Shown here in pieces: positions 19,985 through 31,662 of a stretch of 64,000 nucleotides of DNA (position 1 is the stretch's first letter; each line of letters opens with the position of its first letter). Origin of the DNA: Myroides odoratimimus (GTDB lineage Bacteria; Bacteroidota; Bacteroidia; Flavobacteriales; Flavobacteriaceae); NCBI RefSeq assembly GCF_030326305.1, contig NZ_JACAKB010000011.1, positions 1 to 64,000 on the forward strand, read 5' to 3'. The translations under genes were made by a program, and so were the position numbers. A model generated the notes under the pieces. It did not search any database and had not been told where the DNA came from. It saw only the letters and a program-made list of their open reading frames with translations.

Positions 19985-20010
19985 AAAAGCCATCTTGTGA
20001 TGGCTTTTTT
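19985..20010 (+). terminator. terminator between the DUF4249 gene and recN
   Basis: AAAGCCATC (19986-19994) pairs with GATGGCTTT (19999-20007) over a 4-nt loop and runs into T's. The A run on the left could let it also serve recN, whose stop codon adjoins at 20011. Confidence 0.88.
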
Positions 20011-21666
20011 CTATTTTGACAATAACTCTTTAGCATGTACTAAGGCAGAATCACTAATGTCTTTACCTGATAACATTTGCGCTATTTCATTTACTCTACT
20101 ATCGTAATCGAGTAGTATTAATTGAGAAGTCGTTGTCTCTTCATCAGATGTTTTGTATACTTTATAATGCTGTTTCCCCTTTGCTGCTATTTGAGGTAAA
20201 TGGGTAATTGCAAACACTTGCATATGATTACTCATATCTTTCATGATTACCCCCATCTTATCTGCTACTTCACCAGAAACACCTGTATCTATCTCATCAA
20301 AAATAATAGTAGGCAAATTAGAATATCTAGCCAAAATAGCCTTTATCGCTAACATTATCCTAGACAACTCCCCTCCTGATGCAACTTTCTTTAACACACC
20401 AAAGTCCATTCCTTTATTAGCAGAGAATAACAATTGTAACTCATCTTTTCCATTAGCTAAAAAGTTCTTGGCTATAGTGAAGTCAAACTTAAAGTTAGCA
20501 TTAGGTATTCCTACTAATGACAATATCTCTAATAGTTGTTTTACTAAAACAGGAACAGCCTTTATTCTCGATTCTGAGAGCTTATCTCCTACTTCATGTA
20601 AAACAATACTCAACTTGTCAATTTCTCTTTCTAATGAACTTATTTTATCATCTATCCCACTAGCTAGATCTACTTTCTCTTCCAGTTCATTTCTAATGAC
20701 TAATAATTCTTCTACGGTAGCTACTTGATGTTTTCTCTGTAGATTATATAGTAATTGTAAGCGATCATTAATTAAATCTAATTGTTCAGGATCTGCAGAC
20801 ACATTATCTAGTTGACGTTCTATCTCATCAGACAGGTCTTTCAACTCTATTTCTACACTAGTAATACGAGTATATAACTCTTCATACTCTTTAGAGATAG
20901 TACCTGTTTTCTGTAATAATTGCTTTACCTCCTTTAATCTATAAACTGCTCCTACTTCATCGTCTGTCAAAAGATTAATTGATTGCCCAAAGCTTTCTCT
21001 TACAAACTCAACATTATTCAGTTTCTCGTATTCTTGCTCTAATTCTTGTTGATTTAACCCATCAAGATTTCCCTGTATTAACTCTTCTAAAAGAAAAGCA
21101 TTATAGTCTTGTTCTTTAATTAAATCAGCCTGTTGCTGTTGCAAATTACGTAATTGTGCTTGAGCTTTCTTATATAATACTAAATGCCCTTTATACTCTT
21201 CCAGAATAGCACTATTACTTGCAACTGCATCAACAATTTGCATTTGGTAATTTTCATCAGACAATTCCATTGTTTGATGTTGAGAATGTATATCAATTAA
21301 ATGTTCACTTAATCGTTGCAAATCAGATAAATTAACAGGGCTATCATTTACAAAGGCTCTAGATTTTCCAGAAGGAGATATTTCTCTTCTGATAATGGTC
21401 ACATCCTCATATTCTAATTCTAACTCATTAAACAAGTCTTTCAATCCATATTTACCAATGCTAAAATGACCTTCTATAACACACTTCACCTCTTTATCTT
21501 TTAGAGAAGATAAATCAGCACGTTTTCCTTGTAACAGACCTAAAGCACCTAATACAATAGATTTACCCGCTCCAGTTTCACCCGTAATAATAGAAAAACC
21601 ATTAGAAAAATCTATTTCTAATGTATCTATAAGTGCAAAGTTTTTGATTGTTAATGATATAAGCAT
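20011..21666 (-). CDS. recN: DNA repair protein RecN
   Basis: An SMC-like ATPase for double-strand break repair. 551 residues: Walker A GETGAGKS (29-36), a long coiled coil (about 155-370), signature VASGGELSRIMLA (about 430) and Walker B TIIFDEIDTGVSG (about 465). Length and motif order are typical. It is the last gene of bamD-rpoZ-coaBC-porD-recN, starting 17 bp after the porD stop. Confidence 0.96.
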   Translation of the reverse strand: MLISLTIKNFALIDTLEIDFSNGFSIITGETGAGKSIVLGALGLLQGKRADLSSLKDKEVKCVIEGHFSIGKYGLKDLFNELELEYEDVTIIRREISPSGKSRAFVNDSPVNLSDLQRLSEHLIDIHSQHQTMELSDENYQMQIVDAVASNSAILEEYKGHLVLYKKAQAQLRNLQQQQADLIKEQDYNAFLLEELIQGNLDGLNQQELEQEYEKLNNVEFVRESFGQSINLLTDDEVGAVYRLKEVKQLLQKTGTISKEYEELYTRITSVEIELKDLSDEIERQLDNVSADPEQLDLINDRLQLLYNLQRKHQVATVEELLVIRNELEEKVDLASGIDDKISSLEREIDKLSIVLHEVGDKLSESRIKAVPVLVKQLLEILSLVGIPNANFKFDFTIAKNFLANGKDELQLLFSANKGMDFGVLKKVASGGELSRIMLAIKAILARYSNLPTIIFDEIDTGVSGEVADKMGVIMKDMSNHMQVFAITHLPQIAAKGKQHYKVYKTSDEETTTSQLILLDYDSRVNEIAQMLSGKDISDSALVHAKELLSK

Positions 21667-21683
21667 ACTACTTAATTTTAGAA

Positions 21684-22568
21684 CTAAAGACTATTCCATT
21701 TTAATCCATTTAATGGCGCTAATTTATTCAACAATTCTACGACACGTTTCTTATTTTTATCTGTCACACCACCATATACACCGATTAGCTCATCTGTCTT
21801 AGAATCAAAGAAAACACGTGTCAAAAAAGAATTTGGCCGAGTAGAATTAAAGTTTTCCAAAGCTGTTAAAGCCTGTAGGATACCATCTCTTCCATCTACA
21901 ACATTATCACTCATTCGGTCTAATCCTAAACGGTGATATTTATATAAAGCCTCCTTATAAGCCTCTCCTACTCCCGAAGCTAGATCACTAATAAAAGAGT
22001 ATCTCGTATTATTACCATCCCCTTGCTTCCATCCTCTATAATTTCCTTGTTGAGCAATAGAAGCTATACCATTTGCCGTCTGTAAATAGGTACTTCCACC
22101 ACCTCTACTAAATGTTTCTGCATCTAATCCAATAATTAAATTAGCGTAAAATCCAATCAAAGAAGTCAAATTAGAATCGTATGAATTAGGATTGTAATAA
22201 AGAGATTCAAACTCAATATAATTAAAAACAATATCCTTATCGTTGAACAATAATACTTGTGTAGAATACCCAGAGCCATACACTGGCCTAGATGACTTTA
22301 CCTGAAGTGTCCCCGATATAGTATTATTACCATAAGTAGTTACATTCAGAAAGAACATACAATCTATTTTCTCCACAGAAGAAAACTTTTTAGACGTCCA
22401 ACTCGTATTGTTTATAAAATCTTTGAGTGATTTCTCTAGAGATTTGAAATAAGCTTGATTACTATTCCCTACTTGGCTATGGTTAACCGTTACTGTTGCA
22501 TTAAGTTCTTGAGCATAACTACTTAAAACTAAAAAAAATGAACCAAAAAGCCAAATAAGTTTATTCAT
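21684..22568 (-). CDS. porD: DUF4835 protein, PorD-type type IX secretion factor
   Basis: 294 residues with a cleavable signal peptide (LVLSSYAQE) and a beta-rich periplasmic body. The family, DUF4835, includes PorD, which is needed for type IX secretion in Porphyromonas gingivalis. Conserved-looking segments are SRPVYGSGYSTQVL and IIGLDAETFSRGGG. Its start overlaps the coaBC stop by 8 bp, so translation is coupled. Assignment to PorD rests on family recognition and on this conserved gene neighbourhood. Confidence 0.82.
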   Translation of the reverse strand: MNKLIWLFGSFFLVLSSYAQELNATVTVNHSQVGNSNQAYFKSLEKSLKDFINNTSWTSKKFSSVEKIDCMFFLNVTTYGNNTISGTLQVKSSRPVYGSGYSTQVLLFNDKDIVFNYIEFESLYYNPNSYDSNLTSLIGFYANLIIGLDAETFSRGGGSTYLQTANGIASIAQQGNYRGWKQGDGNNTRYSFISDLASGVGEAYKEALYKYHRLGLDRMSDNVVDGRDGILQALTALENFNSTRPNSFLTRVFFDSKTDELIGVYGGVTDKNKKRVVELLNKLAPLNGLKWNSL

Positions 22569-23769
22569 AATGTTTAATTATCTTATATATAATATCCTGA
22601 GCTACTTCTTCTTTAGATTTTAATTCTTTAGGTTCTATATTAAAATCTTTATCTATAAAGGTAACCTTATTCGTTGGTTTTCCAAAACCTGCTCCTTCAT
22701 CTTTCAAAGAATTTAAAACGATTAAATCTAAATTCTTTTTTTTGATCTTGGCTTTAGCATGTTCTATCTCATTTTGAGTTTCTAATGCAAAACCTATTAA
22801 GAACTGTTTTTCCTTTATAGCACCTAGTGAAGCTAATATATCAGGATTCTTATCCATTTCGATAATAAATTCCTCACTGTTCTTTTTAATCTTTTCAGTA
22901 GCTACTTCTTTAGGTCGATAATCCGCTACTGCTGCTGCGGCAACCACAGCATCCACATCAGAGTAATACTGATGACACGCCTCATACATCTCTATAGCAG
23001 ACATAACTGAGACCAGCTTTACCCTATCGTGTACTATTTTCTGATTACTAGGACCAGATACTAATACTACATCAGCACCTTGCTTAGCAGCCTCTAGAGC
23101 TATATCATATCCCATTTTTCCAGAAGAATGATTACCTATAAAACGCACAGGATCTATAGGTTCGTATGTAGGTCCAGCAGTTATTAATAATTTTCTTCCT
23201 TTTAGAGGCAAATTATTTAACAACACATCTTTTACAGCCTGCAAGATTGTCTCAGGTTCAGCCATACGGCCTTTCCCAACTAAACCACTTGCTAGTTCAC
23301 CTTCCTCAGCAGGAATGATAAGATTACCATAACCTTCTAACAAAGCTAAATTACGATCTGTCGTAGGATGCACATACATATCTAAATCCATAGCAGGTGC
23401 AACCATTACAGGGCATTTTGCAGATAGATATATTGCCATTAATAGATTATCACAATATCCATTAGCCATCTTCGCTAATGTATTTGCAGTAGCAGGAGCA
23501 ATGACCATTAGATCTGCCCAAAGTGCTAAATCAACATGATTATTCCATGTCCCTCCTTCACCAGCATCATTGAAGAAATTTGTATATGCTGGATTCTTTG
23601 ATAAAGTAGATAAAGTATAAGGAGTTACAAATTGATGAGAAGCAGGTGTCATGATCACTTGGACCTCGGCACCTGCTTTTATAAGTAAACGCACTAAGTG
23701 TGCCGTCTTATACGCGGCAATTCCACCAGTTACACCTAGTATTATTTTTTTACCGCCTAAACTTGACAT
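22561..23769 (-). CDS. coaBC: bifunctional phosphopantothenoylcysteine decarboxylase / phosphopantothenate-cysteine ligase
   Basis: Makes 4'-phosphopantetheine for coenzyme A in two steps. The N-terminal flavoprotein decarboxylase (about 1-185) has GVTGGIAAYKT, the catalytic-His region WNHVDLAL, the PATANTLAKMANG loop with Cys in GYCDNLL, and PAMD. The C-terminal CTP-dependent ligase (about 190-400) has ITAGPTYEPIDPVRFIGN and the KIKK region. I take ATG 23769 as start; a GTG codon directly before it (23772) would add one residue. It is the third gene of the bamD operon. Confidence 0.95.
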   Translation of the reverse strand: MSSLGGKKIILGVTGGIAAYKTAHLVRLLIKAGAEVQVIMTPASHQFVTPYTLSTLSKNPAYTNFFNDAGEGGTWNNHVDLALWADLMVIAPATANTLAKMANGYCDNLLMAIYLSAKCPVMVAPAMDLDMYVHPTTDRNLALLEGYGNLIIPAEEGELASGLVGKGRMAEPETILQAVKDVLLNNLPLKGRKLLITAGPTYEPIDPVRFIGNHSSGKMGYDIALEAAKQGADVVLVSGPSNQKIVHDRVKLVSVMSAIEMYEACHQYYSDVDAVVAAAAVADYRPKEVATEKIKKNSEEFIIEMDKNPDILASLGAIKEKQFLIGFALETQNEIEHAKAKIKKKNLDLIVLNSLKDEGAGFGKPTNKVTFIDKDFNIEPKELKSKEEVAQDIIYKIIKHYE

Positions 23770-23789
23770 CACTAAGTATTATTTATGTT

Positions 23790-24101
23790 CTATTGTACTT
23801 TATATGAAACTTTACCTTCTAACCACTCTTCTACAGCTAACGCTTGAGCTTTAGGCAATTTTTCATAGAATTTAGACACTTCTATTTGTTCTTTATTTTC
23901 AAACACTTCATCTAAACTATCATTGTAAGTAGCGAACTCTTCCAACTTGTCAACCAACTCATTTTTGATTTCTGTGTTGATTTGGTTTGCTCTCTTAGCA
24001 ATTATAGTAATAGCCTCATAAATATTTCCTGTAGGCTCTTCAATCTTACTTTTATTATAAGTAATTGTGTTTACTGGAGCATTTGTTTTCTTTAAATCCA
24101 T
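23790..24101 (-). CDS. rpoZ: RNA polymerase omega subunit (Bacteroidota type)
   Basis: 103 residues containing the omega/Rpb6 helical core: NIYEAITIIAKRANQIN (about 26-42), which packs on the beta' C-terminus, followed by a helix with many acidic residues. The C-terminal tail (KAQALAVEEWLEGKVSY) is a feature of the Bacteroidota version. It stabilises the core polymerase. It starts 14 bp after the bamD stop and precedes coaBC by about 20 bp. The same order occurs widely in Bacteroidota. Confidence 0.9.
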   Translation of the reverse strand: MDLKKTNAPVNTITYNKSKIEEPTGNIYEAITIIAKRANQINTEIKNELVDKLEEFATYNDSLDEVFENKEQIEVSKFYEKLPKAQALAVEEWLEGKVSYKVQ

Positions 24102-24115
24102 CTCTTTCGCTTAAG

Positions 24116-24922
24116 TTATTTTGAAAATTTTGCTAATTCTTCTTGTATATTTTCAAGCATACCATCTGCTTGCTTTTTGTATTTTGTTTCAGCATTAAAA
24201 CGAATCAATACATCGTACATTGACTTTGCTGTATTCAGACGTTCTTCCATTTTATAATGTACACTGTTCATTGCTAATTTATAAGCTGAATCGAACTTAT
24301 AAAATAAGGCATCCTCCTTATATTTTGTACCTGGATAATCATAGATAAAATTATCAAGTGCTACGATAGCAGCATTGTAATTTCTAGTCCAATCTCCAAT
24401 AGTATTTAATTGCTTTGCATTCTCATAAGTCTTTCTCTCAATCTTCTCATTCATCTCTTGCATAATTGAATTAGCTTCAAAAACAAAATTAGAACCAGGA
24501 TATTGATCAATAAACCTTTGTAATTTGTCTATTACATCATACGTCACTCGTTGATCCAAAGAGTACACAGGTGATAATGCAACACCAGACTTAATCTCTT
24601 TTAAAAGAGCCTCTTCTCGTTTCTCACTTCTTGGGTATGTAGCCGCAAAGTTTTTAAAACGAAACCCTGATAATTCATAGTCTTTTGTCAAATAAGTCGC
24701 CTCAGCAAAGTTAAAAAACATATCTTCTGCTTTAGGATTCGCTCTATAAACTGTTTCTAATTGTTCATAAAGACGAATAGCATTTCTATACTTTTTCTTC
24801 TCAAAAAACTGATTTGCTACCTCCTTTTTATATTCATAATCCTCTGATTTCAAAGCCTTTTGCATTGGACCGCAACTCGCTATTGAAAGCACAAGAATAG
24901 ATAATCCTATATATTTTTTCAT
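24116..24922 (-). CDS. bamD: outer membrane assembly lipoprotein BamD
   Basis: 268 residues with a lipoprotein signal (SIASCGP, Cys17). TPR-like helical hairpins follow (YRNAIRLYEQLETVY near 46-60; later repeats YDYPGTKYKEDALFYKF). BamD scaffolds BamA for beta-barrel insertion at the periplasmic face of the outer membrane. It is the first gene of the operon and has a consensus promoter about 60 bp upstream. Confidence 0.94.
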   Translation of the reverse strand: MKKYIGLSILVLSIASCGPMQKALKSEDYEYKKEVANQFFEKKKYRNAIRLYEQLETVYRANPKAEDMFFNFAEATYLTKDYELSGFRFKNFAATYPRSEKREEALLKEIKSGVALSPVYSLDQRVTYDVIDKLQRFIDQYPGSNFVFEANSIMQEMNEKIERKTYENAKQLNTIGDWTRNYNAAIVALDNFIYDYPGTKYKEDALFYKFDSAYKLAMNSVHYKMEERLNTAKSMYDVLIRFNAETKYKKQADGMLENIQEELAKFSK

Positions 24923-24981
24923 AAATGTTTTTCGTTGTTTTTGACAAAAGCATTTCCAAGATAGTCCTGTAAAAGCAAATG

Positions 24982-25012
24982 CAAATTTAAATTAATAATT
25001 GCATTATACAAA
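24982..25012 (-). promoter_or_regulatory. consensus promoter of the bamD operon
   Basis: On the minus strand TTTG (25009-25012), exactly 19 bp, then TAAATTTG (24982-24989). This is a full match to the Bacteroidota housekeeping promoter; transcription should start near 24975. Confidence 0.75.
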
Positions 25013-25026
25013 AAGCTTTTTATATT

Positions 25027-25058
25027 AAAAAGAAAAGATGTCTAAAATGACATCTTTT
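25027..25058 (-). terminator. terminator of the ferritin gene
   Basis: On the minus strand AAAAGATGTC pairs with GACATCTTTT and is followed by a CTTTTT-type tract, 26 bp past the stop. Confidence 0.85.
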
Positions 25059-25084
25059 CATATAAATCATTATTCCTTAAACGA

Positions 25085-25600
25085 TTAAACTGTCGGGTTA
25101 TTATTCGCTTGTTGGTTAAAATTTTTAATATCATTATCAAATAAGTATAAACCTCCTTTATCATCACCAATAAGGTTTATCTTATCAAGAATTGTACGAG
25201 CAGTAGCTTCTTCTTCTATTTGTTCTGACACATACCATTGTAAGAAATTATGAGTTGCATAATCTCTCTCTTCTAAAGCAATATGTACTAACTCATTAAT
25301 ACTTTTTGACACAAAAACCTCATGTTCAAATAGTTGTTTAAACAACGCTTTAAATGATGTGTGATCTAACTCTGGTTTTGTGACTGCAGGAATAACAGCT
25401 TGTCCTCCTCTTTGGTTCACATATTTAACCAACTTAAGCATATGTTGACGCTCTTCATCTGACTGTGCAAACATAAAAGTAGCAATCCCTTCAAATCCTT
25501 GAATCTCTGCCCAAGAAGCCATCTCCAAATAAATTTGAGATGAGTCTCCTTCTATTTTTATCTGTTCATTAAGTGCTTTTTCTAATTTTTCTGATAACAT
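25085..25600 (-). CDS. ftnA: ferritin (FtnA type, non-haem)
   Basis: 171 residues forming the four-helix ferritin subunit that oxidises and stores iron in a 24-mer. Ferroxidase-centre residues visible are Glu17 (KIEGDSSQIYLEMA), Glu50 and His53 (EERQHM), Glu94 (HEVF region) and Gln/Glu in EEEATAR. It starts 12 bp after dapA, so it shares that transcript, an unusual pairing with lysine biosynthesis. It may have an extra internal promoter that I cannot see clearly. Confidence 0.93.
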   Translation of the reverse strand: MLSEKLEKALNEQIKIEGDSSQIYLEMASWAEIQGFEGIATFMFAQSDEERQHMLKLVKYVNQRGGQAVIPAVTKPELDHTSFKALFKQLFEHEVFVSKSINELVHIALEERDYATHNFLQWYVSEQIEEEATARTILDKINLIGDDKGGLYLFDNDIKNFNQQANNNPTV

Positions 25601-25612
25601 AACTTTCTTTTT

Positions 25613-26494
25613 TTAATTAAGTATTTTATTTTCTTTTTCTATTCTTGAAGCTAAGTCTGTATCTACATTAACTAATGGCAAGCGAAGCGTATTTTGCATC
25701 ACTCCCTCTAATTTTAAAATCTCCTTAATTCCTGCAGGATTCCCTTGTTCAAAGATCATATCAATAATTGGCATTAATTCATATTGCAATTTAAATGCCT
25801 CCTTGATCTCTCCTTTTAACCCTAGACGAATCATCTCTGTAAATTTCTTAGGAACACCTTGACCTATCACCGAAATAACTCCTGCTCCACCAGCTAATAC
25901 TAAAGGTAGTGCTATTGCATCATCCCCTGATATTACTAAAAAGTCTTTACGAGTACTTTGACGGATTAACTCCATCCCTTGTACCATACTTCCTGCTGCC
26001 TCTTTTATACCAATGATATTCTTAAACTCATTTGCTAAGCGAACTACAGTGCCTACTGCCATATTACTTCCTGTTCTACCAGGCACATTGTATAAAATAA
26101 TAGGCAATGGACTTTTCTCTGCAATCATTTTGAAGTGCTGATAAATTCCCTCTTGTGTTGGTTTATTATAATATGGTGACACTGATAATATAGCATCAAA
26201 TCCCTCTAAGTTCTCCTGTGTTAATTCTTCTAATACAGCATGTGTATTATTTCCTCCCACTCCTAATACTAATGGCAATCTTTTCTTATTAGCCTTTATT
26301 ACGGTACGTTTGACTAACTGTTTTTCTTCCTTGCTAAGAGTTGCTGACTCTCCTGTAGTTCCTAAGACTACAAGGTATTCTACCCCTCCTGCTATTGTAT
26401 ATTCTACCAAATTCTGTAATGCTTCTACATCTACAGAAAAATCGCTGTTAAATGGCGTTACTAATGCCACTCCCGTACCAATAAGTGATTGCAT
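25613..26494 (-). CDS. dapA: 4-hydroxy-tetrahydrodipicolinate synthase
   Basis: Condenses pyruvate with aspartate semialdehyde, the first committed step to lysine and diaminopimelate. 293 residues, TIM barrel. GTTGES (about 45-50) holds the catalytic threonines, [10 protein letters not shown] the catalytic tyrosine, and IIGIKEAAG the Schiff-base lysine. It lies between the DUF6913 gene and ferritin on the same strand. Confidence 0.96.
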   Translation of the reverse strand: MQSLIGTGVALVTPFNSDFSVDVEALQNLVEYTIAGGVEYLVVLGTTGESATLSKEEKQLVKRTVIKANKKRLPLVLGVGGNNTHAVLEELTQENLEGFDAILSVSPYYNKPTQEGIYQHFKMIAEKSPLPIILYNVPGRTGSNMAVGTVVRLANEFKNIIGIKEAAGSMVQGMELIRQSTRKDFLVISGDDAIALPLVLAGGAGVISVIGQGVPKKFTEMIRLGLKGEIKEAFKLQYELMPIIDMIFEQGNPAGIKEILKLEGVMQNTLRLPLVNVDTDLASRIEKENKILN

Positions 26495-26508
26495 AGTTCT
26501 TCTAATTA

Positions 26509-27018
26509 TTAATTTTTAAAAACGTTAATATATTTAAACAAATTGTCTACAAAATTATCTACATCTAATCGCTCTAAAGCTAAACTAAAATGATTCAATT
26601 GTGTATTTTCTGAGGAAACCCCCACTTTAAAAATAGCATTTGACTTTGACGTCACCCACAATAAGGGCAAAGTTTGATTCGTATAATAGCTAATCAATAA
26701 ATCACATTTCTTTTCAATAAATTCAAGTACTTCTTTGTTCTCTGTACTCCCTGTTAATGTGAATTCATTCATCCCAAACAGGTGTTCTTCATTATTCTTC
26801 TTGCTATCTTTTGCATAAACCAAGAAATGTATTTTTGCACTTGGTATCCCTCTTTTTTCTAAGTTTCTAATCAAATCTGGAATAACCTTAGCTTCTGCTT
26901 TATCTACGACAATACCAATTTCTCTAAAATCATATTTAAAATCTACTGGTACTGCTTTTAGTATTGACTTTTCTACTACTTTTTGAAGTGATCTTTTCTT
27001 TAAAGTATTAAACCACAT
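26509..27018 (-). CDS. DUF6913-like protein, function unknown
   Basis: 169 residues from ATG 27018 ([10 protein letters not shown]). The frame extends to a TTG at 27048, but that adds a hydrophobic stretch that looks like untranslated leader. The protein is soluble, probably alpha/beta, with [18 protein letters not shown] near the middle. It resembles a family found in Flavobacteriia beside ligA and dapA (DUF6913 as I recall it). No active-site motif is recognised. Confidence 0.72.
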   Translation of the reverse strand: MWFNTLKKRSLQKVVEKSILKAVPVDFKYDFREIGIVVDKAEAKVIPDLIRNLEKRGIPSAKIHFLVYAKDSKKNNEEHLFGMNEFTLTGSTENKEVLEFIEKKCDLLISYYTNQTLPLLWVTSKSNAIFKVGVSSENTQLNHFSLALERLDVDNFVDNLFKYINVFKN

Positions 27019-27083
27019 ATAAGTTACTGTTTTTGTAAAGATAAACAAATAGCTAATTAGGTAATACTACATTTAACATCGAA

Positions 27084-29084
<2,001 letters not shown>

Positions 29085-29093
29085 TTAAAACGA

Positions 29094-29567
29094 TTACAGT
29101 TTCAACATTTCTTTAAATTGACCATATAAATGACCATCACTCAGAATAGCTCCTTGTTGGATTAAACTGAAGATCTCTTCATTCCTATTCTCTCCAAAAC
29201 TCTTACCTCCATGTCTCACCTCTACATCTTCTGTAAATACTGCATCTGACAACCACTGCAATCCTTCTTTACTTAAAAGATCTATATCAGATTGTTTACT
29301 CTTAATTACGATAGTCTTGATTTCCTTATCGTCGAAACCAAACAAAAATATATGGCTCTTAGAATAATGTTCTAAGTATTTAGCATTCGTTAATACCCCT
29401 TCCCAAATCAAATCTGAGAAAACATCTAACTCTTGTTCTGCTACTTCTGGCTTTTCTTCTTTTATCTTATCCCATTCATTCTTATCTATCTGCTGTGCAG
29501 ACAAGAAATTAATAAACTCTGGGTGTAATTCTTCAAACTGCTCTTTCGTAAGCCTACTGTATTTCAT
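29094..29567 (-). CDS. DUF6495-like protein, function unknown
   Basis: 157 residues, soluble, acidic, no cysteine. It starts MKYSRLTKEQFEELHPEF and contains HIFLFGFDDKEIKTIVI. I recognise it as a conserved Flavobacteriia protein (DUF6495 as I recall) that often precedes ligA. It has a TAnnTTTG box about 20 bp upstream and is the likely first gene of the DUF6495-ligA-DUF6913-dapA-ftnA run. Confidence 0.72.
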   Translation of the reverse strand: MKYSRLTKEQFEELHPEFINFLSAQQIDKNEWDKIKEEKPEVAEQELDVFSDLIWEGVLTNAKYLEHYSKSHIFLFGFDDKEIKTIVIKSKQSDIDLLSKEGLQWLSDAVFTEDVEVRHGGKSFGENRNEEIFSLIQQGAILSDGHLYGQFKEMLKL

Positions 29568-29587
29568 AATATAAATTGCATTTGAAA

Positions 29588-29595
29588 CAAAGATA
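29588..29595 (-). promoter_or_regulatory. -7 box of the DUF6495-ligA operon
   Basis: The minus strand reads TATCTTTG (TAnnTTTG), 20 bp before the ATG. No -33 TTG at the expected distance is visible. Confidence 0.45.
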
Positions 29596-29628
29596 ATACC
29601 TTCATTTCAATTCGTATAATGTGATAAA

Positions 29629-30261
29629 TTAATTCTGTACTATCTCTGCTAATGACTTCTTCATAGACACTGCATACTTTAATGGCACGTAATCAGCCTC
29701 CACAATATCCATTTCATAAAATGACAACGTTCTTACATCAAAAATGAATGTACCCACTGTCACTATTCTATCTTCATAATTCTCATAAATAGTGAATTGA
29801 TAGTAATTTCCTCTTTTGTCAGAACCATCATTCTTTGCGTTTGGAGATACATCTACTCTCACCACTACTCCCTTACCTCCATTAGCGATTACAGCCTTAT
29901 TAAAGTCTTCACTTAAATAATCTTTAGCCGCAGTAGTCTTTAATGCAGCTAATACTATCTCTAGTCCATCTTTACTAACAGATATCTTATTCGACTCATC
30001 CATTAGCGCAACAGCTTTTTTATTGTCGATCTTGAATATCTTTTCAGTACTCTTTAGAATAGCAGGCTCTTGCTCGTATAAGTTCTGCCATGGCGTAGTT
30101 ATATCCTCTTCTTCTGTCACCTTCTGCTCACCAGCACTCTCATCCACGACAACTGTTTCTATCACCTCTCCTTCTTTACCAGAAGTATCTTTATCATTCT
30201 TACAAGCAAATAAAGACACCCCAATAACAACTATACCTAAAACTCTTACTAATCTATTCAT
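29629..30261 (-). CDS. lipoprotein of unknown function
   Basis: 210 residues with a lipoprotein signal (GVSLFACKN, Cys20), then an acidic low-complexity linker (about 22-58) and a globular domain. Segments are EKIFKIDNKKAVALMDESNKI and, near the end, VGTFIFDVRTLSFYEMDIV. I do not recognise a family. It stands alone between the rplI terminator and the DUF6495 promoter. Confidence 0.75.
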   Translation of the reverse strand: MNRLVRVLGIVVIGVSLFACKNDKDTSGKEGEVIETVVVDESAGEQKVTEEEDITTPWQNLYEQEPAILKSTEKIFKIDNKKAVALMDESNKISVSKDGLEIVLAALKTTAAKDYLSEDFNKAVIANGGKGVVVRVDVSPNAKNDGSDKRGNYYQFTIYENYEDRIVTVGTFIFDVRTLSFYEMDIVEADYVPLKYAVSMKKSLAEIVQN

Positions 30262-30421
30262 AACTATTTTTTCTTTTTAAACACTACTAAATCGACTACT
30301 TACTCCCTATAAATGAAGTATTAAGCTGTTTTTTACAGCTTAGTTTTATACACTTCCAAGATACAAAAAAACACTAGTAATCAACCAACCTCTCACACAT
30401 AATTTAGCTAAATTATATAGC

Positions 30422-30454
30422 AAAAAAAAAGGCCTCCCAAATGGAAGGCCTTTT
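30422..30454 (-). terminator. terminator of the rpsF-rpsR-rplI operon
   Basis: On the minus strand AAAAGGCCTTCC pairs with GGGAGGCCTTTT and runs into nine T's, 21 bp past the rplI stop. Confidence 0.92.
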
Positions 30455-30474
30455 CTATATATAATCTTTTAAGA

Positions 30475-30918
30475 CTATTCTTGCTCAGCGATTACTTCGT
30501 AATCAACTTCAACGATTACATCACGGTGTAAACGAACGTTAGCAGTATATTTACCTAAACGTTTGATAACTCCAGAAGTGATGAATTTTTTATCAACTGT
30601 TTGACCGTTTTTAGCGAAAACTTCAGCGATATCTGCATTAGTTACAGATCCGAATAATTTCTCACCACCAGCTTTAACAGCAATCTTGATTTCTAAAGCT
30701 TTTAAAGCTTCTGCAACAACTTGTGCATCAGCGATTAATTTAGCTTCTTTGTGCGCTCTTTGTCTTAAGTTCTCAGCTAATACTTTTTTAGCAGATGGAG
30801 TAGCCAATACAGCCATTCCTTGAGGGATTAAATAGTTACGTCCGTATCCTGGTTTTACAGTTACTACGTCATCTTTAAATCCTAACTTTTGAACGTCTTG
30901 TTTTAAGATAATTTCCAT
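30475..30918 (-). CDS. rplI: 50S ribosomal protein L9
   Basis: 147 residues: N-terminal RNA-binding domain with the family pattern DVVTVKPGYGRNYLIPQGMA, a connecting helix, and a C-terminal domain (FGSVTNADIAE). It binds 23S rRNA near the L1 stalk. An AAGGA ribosome binding site lies just before the ATG, unusual in this AT-rich window. It is third in the rpsF-rpsR-rplI operon, with a 66-bp gap before it. Confidence 0.98.
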   Translation of the reverse strand: MEIILKQDVQKLGFKDDVVTVKPGYGRNYLIPQGMAVLATPSAKKVLAENLRQRAHKEAKLIADAQVVAEALKALEIKIAVKAGGEKLFGSVTNADIAEVFAKNGQTVDKKFITSGVIKRLGKYTANVRLHRDVIVEVDYEVIAEQE

Positions 30919-30984
30919 TGTTGATGTCCTTTTTATAAGAAGTTAGGTTTCACGAATGAAAACCAACAACTTTATGATTTGTTA

Positions 30985-31281
30985 TTATTTTAATAAGTCA
31001 GCTACGTATGGCATTAAAGCTAAGTGACGTGCTCTTTTGATCGCTACAGATACTTTTCTTTGGTATTTTAAAGAAGTTCCTGTTAAACGACGTGGTAAAA
31101 TTTTACCTTGCTCGTTAACGAATTTTAATAAGAAATCAGCATCTTTATAGTCGATGTATTTGATTCCTGATTTTTTGAAACGACAATACTTTTTAGTTTT
31201 GTTTGTTTCAATGTTTAAAGGCGTTAAATATCTGATATCTCCGTCTTTTTTTCCTTTTGCAGATTGCTCTATACTTGACAT
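30985..31281 (-). CDS. rpsR: 30S ribosomal protein S18
   Basis: 98 residues. The core is [25 protein letters not shown] in part (YIDYKD), then [18 protein letters not shown] and the basic C-terminus. The N-terminus is extended relative to the E. coli protein (75 residues), as is common in Bacteroidota. It forms a heterodimer with S6, encoded 5 bp upstream. No ssb or priB gene lies between them. Confidence 0.98.
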   Translation of the reverse strand: MSSIEQSAKGKKDGDIRYLTPLNIETNKTKKYCRFKKSGIKYIDYKDADFLLKFVNEQGKILPRRLTGTSLKYQRKVSVAIKRARHLALMPYVADLLK

Positions 31282-31286
31282 AACAA

Positions 31287-31628
31287 TTAAGCTTTTTTAG
31301 ATTTTAATTTCTCTCTTCTTCTCTCAGCCCAAGATACAGCGTGTTTGTCTAAAGCTACAGTTAAGAAACGCATAACTCTTTCGTCACGTCTGAATTCAGT
31401 CTCTAAGTTGATGATGATATCAGCAGGTGCTGTGAATTGGAATAAGTGATAAAAACCACTTTTCTTGTGTTGGATTTCATAAGCTAATTTTTTTAAGCCC
31501 CAGTCCTCTTTAGCTACCATCTCAGCTCCTCTAGAAGTAAGAAATTCTTCGAATTTCACTACTGTTTCCTTTATCTGAGTTTCAGATAAAACGGGATTCA
31601 AGATGAAAACAGTTTCATAATGATTCAT
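31287..31628 (-). CDS. rpsF: 30S ribosomal protein S6
   Basis: 113 residues with the RRM-like fold: [40 protein letters not shown] and [12 protein letters not shown]. It is the first gene of the operon, behind a full consensus promoter. S6:S18 binding to the operon leader regulates it in many bacteria; I did not identify that RNA structure here. Confidence 0.98.
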   Translation of the reverse strand: MNHYETVFILNPVLSETQIKETVVKFEEFLTSRGAEMVAKEDWGLKKLAYEIQHKKSGFYHLFQFTAPADIIINLETEFRRDERVMRFLTVALDKHAVSWAERRREKLKSKKA

Positions 31629-31662
31629 AAATACTAAATTTTATTTGTTACAAAATTGGGTG

